The notes beneath the pieces are model-generated. The model did no database searches. It had not been told where the DNA came from and saw only the letters and a program-made list of their open reading frames with translations. A stretch of DNA of 64,000 nt from assembly GCA_037178625.1 (NCBI GenBank), contig CM074148.1, positions 1 to 64,000 of the forward strand. Reading direction: 5' to 3'. This DNA is from Skeletonema tropicum (Eukaryota > Bacillariophyta > Thalassiosirophyceae > Thalassiosirales > Thalassiosiraceae). Made by a program: the position numbers and the translations under genes. This document shows, piece by piece, positions 39,497 to 51,495 of the stretch (positions are counted from its first letter, which is position 1; each line of letters begins with the position of its first letter).

Positions 39497-40747
39497 TACC
39501 TATCCCTATGGTTTTTTGTGCGTATTTCTATCGCGGTAGGAAATGGCGGAAAGGGCTAAACCTGGTTAAGAAAGAGTAAATAAGTACGTAATACTAGCTA
39601 ATGTACGTGTAGACCAGATACCACCAGCAGATCTTGACCATGTCTACCATGGTGTCCACTGCAATAGCAGCCTACGCACAACGCAGAATGCTTCAATATC
39701 CAGAACCGATGATCGTCGATGTCAGAAGATATCATGGACTTGCTATTACTATGGTTTCATCGAATAATTTGCCCTGGATGGCGTGATATTCCCACTACTT
39801 TAGAGTTGAAACGTGCTGGAAGGAAGATAAATCTTTGCACTATATGCAATTAAATGCTTAAAATAGTGAACTGCATACATTGCACTGTGCCTTATTGTAT
39901 TTGATATAATTGTGGTCGATTCGATGTGCGATTATAAGATATGATAATCAAATGGGCGTTGTTTCAGCGCATTGAATAATTTTCACATTTATCCCCCACC
40001 AGTAGATATCATTCAGTATACACTCACTGTCCATGATGAAGGGGTACTTCCCACTCAGCACTTCTCACCCCCCCCTCACTTAGCACTAATTCCGCCACAA
40101 TCCAATATTTAAACATGATTTAACACTCATCTTCTCCGTATTTGCAGAAATAATATGTGAACTTGTGAGTTACCGTTCTGAAGACGACGTGTTGACGCAT
40201 CAAAACTTTTATAGATGTGCCCATTCGACAAGCCCGGAGTATCCATAATACTTTATTGTTCATTTTGGCTGCCTGCTGTACCGTGTGTTGGCTATCTAAA
40301 TTATTTCATTTGTCGATTATCGACGATTAATATTGTGGCCGAAAAATGCAACTGAGCGGCGATTATCGAATTCAGCATGAATATAAACCCCAACAGAAGG
40401 AATACCGGCGCCGCAACGTTCCCATGTATATGAAGTATCGACGCGCTATGAAGAGGAGGCGAGATGGACGTTTATGGTTGACGTAACCATCACCACAACT
40501 GCTTGACGACGACCGAAAAAGAAGATGGCCGGTGCCATGTGATGAGGCCACACCACAACCCCACACACTCCACCGCGGCCCAAACCAACGGTCAACATTG
40601 ATCATATTGGTCCAGTTGATGATCCCGGCGCAAGGGTTAGGCGGTCGGCGGTGTCAATGGCATCCATTTGCGGCACAGTGCTAACCCAGGTCTATTCCTG
40701 GTTAAGAGTCTTAAACCAGGTCTAGACCCTGGTTAACCTCCCGAAGG
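39497..40747. other. Unclassified 1.25-kb insertion relative to unit copy 1
   Basis: Copy 1 reads GAGATGGGTATATGCTT (about 24888-24904) where copy 2 has GAGATGGGTA, then this segment, then ATATGCTT. Its right end repeats AACCTGGTTAA-like words (40698, 40713, 40727), also found near its left end (39559). No clear inverted repeats, LTRs or target duplication and no convincing gene; the only long frames are short and without motifs. Confidence 0.5.
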
Positions 40748-41019
40748 GATATGCTTCTACAATACTCTCGTGCAAATACTGTTATTGTTATACTCACCTG
40801 TATTGAGGCTTATTGACAATCACATCAATATATTCCGGGCTCTATAACGAGCTGTGGTAGGTAGGAGAGACAACCCTCTCCCGTGGTTCCGACTGCGAAG
40901 ACGCTGTTTGGTTCTGCCCTCGGCGTATGAGTATGAAGACTCCAATTGCTTGTTGGTTCAATGATATCTAGGTAGCGATAATGCAACATTTACCTAATTT
41001 CCTAAGTGATATATTTTAT
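40748..41019 (+). repeat. Right inverted repeat and inner flank of LRR unit copy 2
   Basis: Resumes homology to 24898-25152 (CTCTCGTGCAAATACTGTTATTG; GGTTCCGACTGCGA; AATTGCTTGTTGGTTCAATG) with small insertions. No gene. Confidence 0.8.
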
Positions 41020-41720
41020 GCACGCGGCCCGTTCTGCCGCGAGTTGGGCTGTCCGTTCTGCCGCGAGTTGGGCTGTAGAAATGTAACGTAGGAATTTAGT
41101 ACTTCATTTCGCCATCAATAGAAGAATGTGAGTGCCGCTCTGTCTTCTCTTTCTATCTTTCTTTCAAGTATACCTCAGCTAAATGTGCAGGGTACATTTA
41201 TATTTCCGTTGAACGTTCAACTGCCGGCAATCGGCTGGATCTTGTGTGTCATGCATCGTTATGCCTCGTTGAATCTTGTCCAAAGTGAGGCTTGGCACTA
41301 CTGCTGCCAATGCTGTTGGCACCCAGTTGAGCTGGGCAAAGCTTTGTGAGGCTAAGTGTTCCGACAGATGCCACCATGGGAGAGAGAGGCAGAGCCGCTG
41401 CACGATAAATGTTCAGCTGTCATCTTGACTACTCTAGACTCCAACACCATCAACACATGAGCATAACGGCGGAATAGGAGGAGGTTGCTCTGTGCTCTGG
41501 CCTCCTTCCCTCCTTCCCAAACGCATGCGTTGGATGGAGGAAGTGGAGAAAGAAGAGGAGGAAGAAAGGTAGGGAAGAAAGAGGGGGAGAGCATCACCTT
41601 GGCGGCACTCACATTCTTCTATTGATGGCGAAATAAAGTACTGAATTCCTACGTTACATTTCTACAGCCCAACTCGCGGCAGAACGGACACCCCAACTCG
41701 CGGCAGAACGGGCCGCGTGC
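41020..41720 (+). mobile_element. 701-bp TIR element with 119-bp inverted repeats and 12-bp target duplication
   Basis: GATATATTTTAT is present at both sides (41008-41019, 41721-41732), where copy 1 has a related single site. The ends 41020-41138 and 41602-41720 are inverted copies and each contains a tandem doublet of CCGTTCTGCCGCGAGTTGGG. The interior is AT/purine-rich without a gene. Long TIRs and a 9-12 bp duplication suit a Mutator-like origin (inference). Confidence 0.82.
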
Positions 41721-41755
41721 GATATATTTTATGATATTTGGCTTGCTTGATGCTT

Positions 41756-44063
41756 CACAACGATTTCGTTCTCTAGATAAAAATCCCAAAACCCACCACC
41801 CCCCTTTTCGGGGGTTTTAGGGGGCTATCAAGACCGATTTTACTTACTTTTGTATTTATGAGGGCCGCCCTCTGAAAAAGCCCCTGACAGAGCCCAATCA
41901 CCCACACCTCATCACCATGGCCGATTTGCCTCCATGTCAGCACCATCTCCTACAATACGTCAAAGAAATCAGAATTACGAAGCATAAAAACAAGCGCAAC
42001 TCGTATCGCATATATTGCGTCGACGTTTGCGCGCCATGGTATAGTTATAGGTTGCTATTACTCTCTAATATATGCTCATAAATAGTCAGATTTATACCAC
42101 CAAAATTACTGGTTTTTATAGCTTGGGGCATATAGAATCTACATTACGTGATATTCGACCCCAAGTACTGCTCAGCATCGTCATCAATAAGTAAAAGAAG
42201 GGTAATGCAACGCTGTATGCGGTTTGTATCCGTTCTATTATTGCGAATCTTTGGTGCATGTCTACCTGTGCAAAATCAATCTGAACGTACAGTTGAAGTG
42301 AAGGATTGTTCTTGGCACATTCCCTTCGTACGCAAACAGCATATAAAATTGACATGCTGTAGTCAGACCATATTGGAAGGAGATCCGCATATTCAACTGA
42401 TGTGAATAGCCGCCAATCTCATAAAAGGAAGAATGGCCCGTCAAATTTAGGCTTGTCAGAAGTAGCCCGTCAAAATACCAATTCGTCTCTAAACAATGTG
42501 ACTACAGCAATAAAACGTGTATAGTGGCCCATTATACTTGGTAGTGATAATATAAAAGGACATTGTCACTGATCAGACGAAGGGCATTGATAGGAGTGAT
42601 GCTACAACCTCATAGGTGACCAGGTGTGACTGAATTTGGGCTTGCCAACAGCAGCACGTTCAGTCACCATTTCGTATCTAACGCTGTCAGTATGGCAGTT
42701 AGCCGTGTTTGGTGGTCCATTCTACTAGGTATTGATAGTATATAAGCACATTGCCACTGCTCAGACGAACTGTGTTGATGGAACTGATGCGGCGAAGCTT
42801 TAGCCGCACCAGTGCGGTTCAATTTGGACTGGCAAGCATTAGCAGCATGCAACCACCATTTCGTATCTAACGCTGTTAGTATGGCAATAAAACGTGTTCA
42901 GTGCCTCATTACACTTGGTGGTGATAGTATAGAAGCATAATGCCACTGCTCATGCGCATTGTATTGACAGAAGTGATGTTGCAACCTTGTTGGCCCCGGT
43001 GTGGTCGAGTTTGGGCTTGCTTGAAGCACTACAATTGGTCGCCATTCTGTGTCTAACGCTGTCAGTATGGCAAGGAGTCACGTTAAGCAGCCCATTATAC
43101 ATCATCATGATAGCATAGAAGTATATCAATACTGCTCAGACGAAATGCATCGATAGAAGTGATGCCACGAACCATATGAGCACGAATTCTGGGTAATTTG
43201 TTGTATTCCATTTAGCGTTATAGCTATAGCATGTAATGGGACGATTATCCTCGTGTAGATCCAATACCAATAAAGGCGATCATCCTTATTGACTAATACC
43301 ATCGAGCGATGCGTCCACTATGTGTTTGTTTGTTGCATAATATGTTCTTGGCATCCGTAATGTGTCGTGATGATGCTATGCTGTATCTGTGCTGATTGTA
43401 CGTTTCACATTCTTACATGATATAATTGATTGTTATCATCCCACATCATTAGAAGCGCCAAGCCTGCTCATATACGGCGGAAGTGATTGAGTAAATTGCT
43501 GCATGTGCATTATTCATTTTAGTAGTGTCATTCTCCTTCTTGATTTTGTGCGTATTCGGCCCGTCGTGACATGATTGGTAAGTCGCCAATGAGCTTGTCC
43601 CATCATTCTCTGCAGTTACGCACCAATACGAAGTTGCGTTCGGACTTGTATGCGGCAGGAATGAGTCGAGTAGGAAAGATACTTCATCAACTGGCATGAT
43701 TGGTGCCGACTTTGACTGCTGCCGATGAACACTCTCCACGGAGAATCATGAGAGTACAGCACCAGAACCGTACAATTAAGGTAGATAAGGTTGTTGTTTA
43801 CATAAGACCGCTTGCACACTGCTTCGACATACCATGTAGAAGCTAGTCGTAAGTGGTCTTATGTAAACTCCAAGTATTGCAGCCACTGTCAATGAAGATC
43901 AGTCGTTTACTTCCTCAGCTTCATTGCAAGTCAAAAAGAGAAGCCCTTGCTTTTGCCAAATTTGTCTAGCTTTGGATTCGTAAGTAGGAGGTATCGTAAG
44001 TTACAGTACCTAGAAATTACGGTAGAAAAAAAAGTGCGGGTTTTGGAATCTGAAATCGTTGTG
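41756..44063 (+). mobile_element. 2.3-kb non-autonomous TIR element with an internal satellite
   Basis: Starts CACAACGATTTC and ends GAAATCGTTGTG. GCTT occurs at both edges (41752-41755, 44064-44067) and once at the empty site in copy 1 (GATGCTTGGCTGACG near 25166-25180), giving a 4-bp duplication. No transposase frame is visible. The CAC start and short duplication are compatible with a CACTA-like or other cut-and-paste family; I do not choose. Confidence 0.75.
42484..43236 (+). repeat. Satellite of about 188-bp units inside the 2.3-kb element
   Basis: CGTATCTAACGCTGTCAGTATGGCA-like anchors at 42484, 42673, 42862 and 43048 are spaced 189, 189 and 186 bp. Other shared words are CTCAGACGAA, GATAGTATA and TTGGGCTTGC. 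The four units are clearly diverged. Confidence 0.85.
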
Positions 44064-44403
44064 GCTTGGCTGACGCTCGCTCTTGGCTTGGCTATAGCTG
44101 TGTTTTGATGTGACAGACAAAAGATGCCTGTCTCATCTATCTGCCAGCTGATATCAAGATGCCCATCTCAAAAGCGCGCCCACCGCCCACCACCCACCAC
44201 GCACGACTGACACAAAAATAAAGACCATGACATAATTATGATTATGACATGAACATGAACCATGTACAATCTCTGCCTTGAAATCCTCCGCAGAACGACT
44301 ACATAGAATAATAATAATATCCTTCATATTCTCAATAATAATGATCCATCAATAACATATCTATATATTATATTATTTGGCGCCATCAAAATATCGATCA
44401 ATC
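44064..44403 (+). other. End of LRR unit copy 2 and 5' region of the RRM gene
   Basis: 44064-44294 matches the distal flank of copy 1. From about 44295 the unique sequence is AT-rich (AATAATAATAATAT, CTATATATTATATTATT), likely the promoter/5' UTR of the next gene. No defined promoter element can be claimed. Confidence 0.55.
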
Positions 44404-46422
44404 ATGAAGATCAGCCTCGCCACGCCCTTTCTCTATCAAAATCGCACCACCGGCTCCCCCTCCACGACCACACTAAGTTGCACTCAGCTCTGCCGCCTCC
44501 TCTGTCCGCCATCATCATCTTCATCATTATCGCTCGTCAACGCGGCCACCCTCGTCTTGGGCTTTGATTCAATTTCTCAGTCTTACGATATCAACGGCTG
44601 GAAAGAGGCGGGAACGGTGGACGTGCTGCGAGAGGCGTGTTCGGAATGGTATTATGAAGCAGTAGCAGTGGAGCGAGGAGATGACGATGACAAAATGATG
44701 CCGAGTAGTAGTCGTATCGAGGGACCAATTTCCACGAGAGTCCTGTCGAAATTATATCATCATCAACATAATCCACAACTGCCGGCTGATGATACGTCGA
44801 ATAATAATTGTAGTAGCATGGCGGTGGTGGCGGGAACCACTCGTGTCTATCGCAACGAGCAGGAGGGATGGAAACAAATTGATCAACTGGAGAATTTGCA
44901 GTTGGCCATGGAGGCATTTCGAGAGACCATAATGCCACCGCTTTGGTCAGAGCAGCATAGAGAGAATCATGATGTTACTACTGATCAACAAGAAGTAGTC
45001 AGTACGGAAGAAGAAAATAGGAAAAATAATAATGTGACGGATGAATTGGAAGCGTTTTTATCATCGACGGATCATTTGGCTCCTCATGCTCATGCAGCAT
45101 CCACAACCACCAAAGGCAACAGCTATAATATCGATGATGATCATGATCAAGAAGAATACGAAAGTGATGGTGGTACGCGATACATTCGTGATTGTCAAAG
45201 TGGGAATTGGATACATGAGGCACTCATGAAGAAAAATACTGTTGACAGCAGTGCAGGTGCAGGTGCAATTGCCAATGGTGCAGACAATCAAAGTATTCAT
45301 CGAGCTGCAGCTGCTGCAGTACAAAAAGTTCAATCATCATTGAATGATACTACCACCGCTGCAGCTACAGCTGCTGCTGCTGCTTCTGGCACAAAGAATA
45401 AGCGCAAACGAAAGAAACCCAAATTCAGTGCCAAAAGTGCACGTAATTGGATCTATGTTACCGGATTACCACTGGACACGACAGAAGAAGAATTGGTCCA
45501 ATATTTTTCCAAAGTGGGCATTATTGATATTGATCCAGAGAGTTTGAAGCCCAAGATTAAATTGTATCGGCACAAGACGACGACAACATCATCAACAACA
45601 ACAACAACAACAACAACAACTGATACTACTATCAAAGATAATGGTGGTGAACAACTTCTTCTTGGCAAGCTCAAGGGGGATGCATCCATTTGTTATGCAA
45701 GGCCCGAAAGTGTTGAACTTGCATTACAAATCTTGGATGAGAATCTATTCCGTGATGGTGCAATATTATCAGTACAACGTGCCAAGTTTGAACAGCATGG
45801 GTCTACCTTTGACAACGACAACAACAACAACAAATCATCATCATCATCATCATTTGGAGGAGGTGGAAAGGAGGGGGGGAAACGACGACGGGTTATATCC
45901 GAATCGAAACGGCGTGTGGCACGATTGGCTGCTATACAGGCTGTGGGGTGGGATGAGAGTGAGAATGGACGTATTGCTGGTGGATTGAAGGGGTTGCGGA
46001 TTATTGTGTTGATGAATATGTTTCATCCACGCGAATTGGAGTGTGATGATAATAGTGATGATGATGATGATGATGACACGAGATTACGAGCACTGGAACG
46101 AGAGGTACATACCCAATGCGAAGAGATTGGAACTGTCGAGAAAATTACAATATTTTCAAAGCATCCTGCTGGTGTGGTCATTGTCAAGTTTGTCAAGCCC
46201 AATGACGCGAGTGATGCGGTGAAAGCATTGAATGGGAAGATACTAAGAGGAAATGGTAGGAAGGTGGAGGCATCATTTTGGGACGGTACCACAGATTATA
46301 CAGTAGTGGATGTTGAAAAGGAAGAGAAGGAGGCTGAGAAGAGATTAGACAAGTTTGGTGATTGGTTGGAGGAACAGGAGTTGCCGGAAGAGTTCCAACT
46401 GAGAGTAGAGGGAGGAGATTGA
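44404..46422 (+). CDS. Tat-SF1/Cus2-like U2 snRNP splicing factor with two RRMs (672 aa)
   Basis: ATG at 44404 (MKISLATPF); the frame upstream has no other ATG. The N-terminal third is low complexity with Asp/Asn/Ser runs. A basic KNKRKRKKPKFSAKSARNWIYVTGLP stretch leads into RRM1 (about 348-465; IYVTGLPLDTTEEELVQYF, GDASICYARPESVELAL, then GAILSVQRAKFEQ). After ESKRRVARLAAIQAVGWDE comes the second, UHM-type RRM (about 530-645; LRIIVLMNMFHPREL, GTVEKITIFSKHPAGVVIVKF, RKVEASFWDGTTDY). The order, the NMFHP box and the WDGTTDY end are characteristic of human Tat-SF1 and yeast Cus2, nuclear factors acting on U2 snRNP and the SF3b branch-site complex. Length is in the family range, enlarged by homopolymer runs. 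No intron is apparent. It is convergent with the next gene. Confidence 0.9.
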   Translation: MKISLATPFLYQNRTTGSPSTTTLSCTQLCRLLCPPSSSSSLSLVNAATLVLGFDSISQSYDINGWKEAGTVDVLREACSEWYYEAVAVERGDDDDKMMPSSSRIEGPISTRVLSKLYHHQHNPQLPADDTSNNNCSSMAVVAGTTRVYRNEQEGWKQIDQLENLQLAMEAFRETIMPPLWSEQHRENHDVTTDQQEVVSTEEENRKNNNVTDELEAFLSSTDHLAPHAHAASTTTKGNSYNIDDDHDQEEYESDGGTRYIRDCQSGNWIHEALMKKNTVDSSAGAGAIANGADNQSIHRAAAAAVQKVQSSLNDTTTAAATAAAAASGTKNKRKRKKPKFSAKSARNWIYVTGLPLDTTEEELVQYFSKVGIIDIDPESLKPKIKLYRHKTTTTSSTTTTTTTTTDTTIKDNGGEQLLLGKLKGDASICYARPESVELALQILDENLFRDGAILSVQRAKFEQHGSTFDNDNNNNKSSSSSSFGGGGKEGGKRRRVISESKRRVARLAAIQAVGWDESENGRIAGGLKGLRIIVLMNMFHPRELECDDNSDDDDDDDTRLRALEREVHTQCEEIGTVEKITIFSKHPAGVVIVKFVKPNDASDAVKALNGKILRGNGRKVEASFWDGTTDYTVVDVEKEEKEAEKRLDKFGDWLEEQELPEEFQLRVEGGD

Positions 46423-46737
46423 CAGAGTACAATAGGTAGTGTAAGTGTACATTTATTTTCTCTTATTCAACTGGTCACTCTCTGAAGAATTCTGGGGGAG
46501 TCACAAACTAATTTTCATTGTGTGTACTCCTCGTTTGAGTATGGATGCGTTGACTGTATCTTCATCTCTGCGCTGCCTTTTAACTCGTGAACGTCATCTT
46601 AAATATCTGTTATTTATTTTATGTACACTAATATTTCCGAATGTCATCAGCATCGTCATCTGTCCACTGTATCTCCAGATCAGGCTGCTCAACCATCCTT
46701 TCCCACTTCAACTATTTAATGTAGATGGCGAACATTT
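46423..46737. other. Short intergenic region between convergent genes
   Basis: 315 bp hold the 3' ends of two convergent genes. No terminator or poly(A) signal could be assigned with certainty. Confidence 0.6.
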
Positions 46738-47300
46738 TTATCCAACACCGTAGAGATCCATGTACTCACTTACTTTCATTCCGTATTTTGTTTCCCATCT
46801 CTTGCATCTATCATATGAGTCATCATTCCAATCGTCGTTATAGAGTTCCGTATGCATTTCGTCGTCACCCGTGGGGATACAACGTGCCGGCGGTGGACGT
46901 GGAGGCTTCGAAGCAACTGCATTAGTGTTGGATTGCTGCTGTTGAGGAAGAGGCTGGATTGGAGGCTGGAAATTATTCTCTTCCATAGGCTGTTGAGGTT
47001 GATCGAATTGCTGCTGATCGTTAGGCTGATCCAAACGCTGACCGTTCTGCTGCGGCGGCGTGATAGGTTGCTGTGTTTGCGTCTGCATATATTGTTGTTG
47101 TGACTGACTGCCATTCTGCTGTTGCGGCGGTGGCGGTGGCTGCATGTTCGACTGATTTTGATCGTACTGTTGCTGCATTGGAGGCTGGAAATTATTTTGA
47201 GACTGGAAGTCATTCTGTTGCTGAGGTTGGAAGAACTCGTCCTGTTGCTGAGGTTGGAAGAACTCGTCCTGTTGCTGATAATTATTTTGGTTTTGCTGCT

Positions 47301-47332
<32 letters not shown>

Positions 47333-50300
47333 GCAGGCTGCGGTCGGAAATCAGCATCTTGCTGTTGAATTGGTTGCACAGAATATTGTGCTTCTCCCTG
47401 CTGCTGAGGATCTTCAGAGGGCTGGAAGTCATACTGTTGCTGAGCGTCCTGCTGCTGCTGTTGCTGTTGAGCTGGCTGCGGTCGCAAATCAGCATCTTGC
47501 TGTTGAATTGGTTGCACAGAATATTGTGCTTCTCCCTGCTGCTGAGGAGCTTGTTGCTGCGGTCGAAGCGAAGATTGCTGCAAATCATTGTCCTGCTGCT
47601 GTGTAGAAGGCGGAGGTTGAAACTCATCCAGCTCTTCAGGAAGGAAATCATCCTCTTGATTGAAATCATCATCTTGCTGCTGCTGCACAGATGACTGAGC
47701 GTCGTCCTGTTGCTGAGGAATTTCCTGCTGTTGTGGTCGCAAGGAAGACTGTTGCGACAAATCAATATCCTGCTCCTGCATTTGCGGTGAAAAAGGATTG
47801 AATACTCCATTGGGAAGGAAATCATCTTGATAGTAATCATCCTCTGGTTGCGGCTGTATCTGCTGCTGTGATGAGGGCTGAGCTTGAACATCATCCTGCT
47901 CTTGATCATCTAGTTGCTCCGGCTCCTCGTCCTCGGAGTCGGAGAAAAGATTTTCCGCGTTCACAGCTGCCACTTCGCATTGTTGAACCAAATTGCAAAG
48001 ATTATTTGAACTGCTGCGACATGACTTTTCGTCAGAAGGTTCAAAGCAGCAAAACCAATCTCTGCACGCATGAAAACAATCTGGTGAAGACTTATTCTTG
48101 CAATTTTTGTTGACTTCTTGCTTGATCTGCAACTTTTGTTCGTCATTGAGCTGGATTGCTGCGACGGCATTATGTGGATCAGAATCATTGTCCCCTCCCG
48201 GTTGATCATCCCAGTAAACAACTCCATTGGCTTTTCCTTCTTCGGCAGCCATTACATTCAGTATCTCACATGCAGCGTAGGCAGGACAGCTCTTAACAGG
48301 GTCACTTCTGCAGTTGAACTCTGTCTTGGAAAAACAGCAAAGGTGGGAGGAGCAGACAGCCTCGCATTCTTGTTTCCCCGATGGAGTATTGACCTTCGTC
48401 TCCGCACAGACTGCTCCAATCACCTGCGAGCCAATCTTAATTTCGTCGTGGGTGGTAATGCCATTATTGTCGGCATCAATAAAGTCGGTGTCGATATCAA
48501 GTGTCAATACCTCACATTTTGCAAAAGCTGGACACATTTTATCCGGGTCCTTTCGACAGCTATTCTTCTGAACCGGATCGAAGCAGCAGTGATGGTCTTT
48601 GCACAAAGTTTCGCAATGCCTTCGGCCATCCAATGTCTTTACCATGGACTCGGTACAGACATTGTCAACAGACAATGAACCGATTTGTGCCTCTTGGGTA
48701 GTTGTAGTAGTAGACTGCCCACCCGGGTTGTAGAATATGGCTTCGCTGCCATAAGGGTCACTACCTCCCTTTTCATCATCGTCGTACCACAACATCAAGA
48801 AATCATCCTCGGAATCCTCGAATCCATCGCCAAACCCCCCATCGAGAGATACGGCATCGTCCAACTCATTTCCTTTCTGTACCTGACCATTGCCTTGGCC
48901 TAGTTGTTCCTGCTGCTGTCCTTCAAAACTATCCACAAGTACCTCACATCCACTGTAAACTCCACAATTCTTCGAATCATCATCCCTACAGCCGTATCCA
49001 TCCCCAATCATATCAAAGCAACACAAATGATTCTTGCAAAGCCTCTCACACTTCCTCCGACCTTTGGCAGAATGCATCTTGCTCATCTCGCAGTGCTGAT
49101 TAATCGATTCCGCAATCTTGAACAACTCTTCCTCCTCCTCCCCTTCTCCATCAAGTATTTGCATCGTCCCAATCGTATTATGACCCTCACCAACCGAGGG
49201 GGGGATATAAATACCAATCAACACACTACTCAGTGCAGTAATGGCAATGAGGATGCATATCGCACCACATCGTCGCAACGTTGTAATTCCAGGCCGATAA
49301 AAATACGATTTGGAACCATTGATATCATCGTCGTAGAAATAATCACCACCATCCTCTCCAATGAAGGGAGTCATGCTAGCACGACGTACAAAAAATTGAC
49401 TGAAACGACGTACTTTGCCACCTCTACCACTACCATTGCTAAAGGCATCATTGCCATAGTGATAATCACCCCTACCATCTCCCACTCCCCTCTTTCTCAT
49501 TTTTCTACCACCAGTCATATCGCTACTTCCTCCACTCACAATGTTGGATCCAATAATATTCCCCAAATTCCCCATTCCGATCCAACTCGAATCCATACTT
49601 TTCACACTACGAATATCAGAATCATCATATGGTTCCTTCTCCTCTTGATAATTATCATCCTCTTCTTCTTCTTCATCCACTCCACCACCATCACCATTAT
49701 CATCATGGTTACTCAAAGTCTGCTGATGATGCTTCTTCTTCTTCTTCTTTTCAACACCCAAATAAGAAGTAGTATTCGTTGCTGCTGCTCCCACCGCAGT
49801 ACTCCCATTACTACTTCTACTACTCTCCGCACTATCTCTCCTTCTAAGAAAATGTCGTCTACCAGCACTACTACTCTCACTTTCATTACTACTCCGTCGT
49901 GTAAATGATGTACTAAGCATGGTCCACATGGATTCACTTTCGGTGGATAGACGACGGTTCCACATCTCACTTTCGGTGGTGGTTCGTCTTTGGATTGGTC
50001 GACGGTTGAATCGTCGTTGTTGTTGTTTGGTGGTGGTCTTGACAGTTTGGGGACGTAAATCATAATGCTGTTCTTCTTGTTCATCATCATCATCATCATC
50101 TTGACCAGTATGTCCTCCTTGATGATGTTGTGGAGAAGAATCCTTTGGATCATGCTGTTGTTGTTTTTCTTGATCTTGACGGTGGTCACTATAATTCACA
50201 GGAGGTGGTGGTGGTTGTGAACCAGCAGCCTCTTGCTGCTGCTGCTGCTGCTCCTCCTTGTTGTTGTTACCAGCAGTGCTAGTAGAAGTAGCTCGATCCT

Positions 50301-51495
50301 TAATCTGACCAACCAAACCTGTGAACGAACTACGTATGTTGTGATAATGCGGTACATCAATCAACCCCGAATGACGATGATGCATCCTTGAGGAGTCTTG
50401 ATTCTTCATCAGTTGTTGACTCTCTTCATCATTTTCAAATTGCTCTTCCTTATTCTTGCCCCCCTGCCCTTGCTTACCCTCCAAGTGATGACTATAACTC
50501 TTGACCAGCCGTTCTTCTTCATCCTCATCCTCTTCCTCATCATTACAATCTTCCTTGCCCTCCACATGCCTACTGATGTGACCATAATTCAACACTGCCG
50601 CAATAAAACTTTTACTTTCTCCCGATGATTTTGATTTCATGCTCCCCCCCGAGACCACTGAGGATAGCGCCGAAATGTTATCGTGGATGTGATAGACATT
50701 ATTATTGGCACTAGTGCTACTGCTGCTGCTCTTGGATGAGTTGCTGCCTCTGCCGCTGCCGCTGTGACTGCCTGTAGGCTGCTCCTGAAGTTGATTATTG
50801 GCGCCACCGCTACCGTTACCGTTATTATTGTTGCTATTAGTAGTAGCGTGCTGCTGGCGAACTCGCAGCAAAGCCTCGTTGCCGCCCATTGCCGCGCCAT
50901 AATATTGTGAACTGCCATGGCCATGACCATCACGATACTGATTGGCAATATTCTGACCACCACCAATAATACCACTGCTGCTGCTATTCTGATGAGGCGG
51001 ATAGGTAAAGGCGCCATCACTTTCATCGAACAGCGATCCGCCAACATCTTTTACTTGAGCAATCAATTCCGTAGAGCCGACCGAATTGGATCGACTGTGC
51101 GAGCGACGACAAACTTTCGGCACGACCCCCTCCGAAGAATCACTCGACGACTCGTCGTCATCTTGCTCTTCATCCTCCGCACCGCCGCCGACCAACGGTG
51201 TGATGGTTCGCGCCACCAACATCTGCCGGTGGTGCGCCACAACCTTTCGCTGCTCCGAAGAAGACGCAGAAGAATCGTTGCTCCGTCGTAAAATGGCCTC
51301 GACGTGATCGCCAGTCATGACGGTATCATTCCCGTACGTGTAGGCGGTGCCGCAACTTCGACGGAGAGACGAATCGTCATCTTCGTCGAAAGAGTCATTG
51401 TTGCTGTTGGATGGGCTGCGGCTAAGGCTGATTGGTCGATTATTATTATTATTATTGCGGTAATCGTAGGCCGGCAGGTTTAATTCTTTGGGCAT
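46738..51495 (-). CDS. Large Gln-rich single-pass membrane protein with four Cys-rich 'CCF' repeats (1585 aa)
   Basis: ATG at 51495 (MPKELNLPAYDYRN). Residues 1-735 are disordered, with Ser/Asn/Asp/Gln runs and many RRxS-like sites. A single hydrophobic segment at about 740-763 (CGAICILIAITALSSVLIGIYI) follows Arg-rich sequence, so a type II topology (N-terminus inside) is likely. Residues about 800-1177 hold four Cys-rich modules of about 55 aa with the pattern C...C..LC..H.CCF....C..D....CP.Y..CEVL. The 1190-1530 part is Gln/Pro-rich with internal repeats (QQQDADLRPQPAQQQQ). The last 45 aa (RCKRWETKYGMKVSEYMDLYG) look conserved. I do not recognise a named family; cell-surface or silica/cell-wall association is a guess. 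The frame is intact over 4.7 kb without introns. Confidence 0.82.

Larger units (their letters stand above)
26141..44294 (+). repeat. LRR unit copy 2 of a tandem duplication, enlarged by nested insertions
   Basis: Copy 1 ends with CTGCCTTGAAATCCTCCGCAGA and copy 2 starts at once with TTGTCTCTCCTACCACAGCG, which lies inside the left inverted repeat of copy 1. Copy 2 ends with the same CTGCCTTGAAATCCTCCGCAGA at about 44272-44294. Between these ends the homologous blocks are interrupted at 26467-35365, 37887-38507, 38537-39471, about 39497-40747, 41020-41720 and 41756-44063, each listed below. Confidence 0.85.

Noticed and set aside
44377..44403. Upstream TTG start for the Tat-SF1-like gene
   Set aside because: The first ATG is at 44404; a non-ATG start is not needed.
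47073..47694. Plus-strand frames opposite the Gln-rich gene (Ala/Val-rich and Leu-rich)
   Set aside because: They are shadows of CAG/CTG-type runs in the 1585-aa gene on the other strand and show no independent motif.
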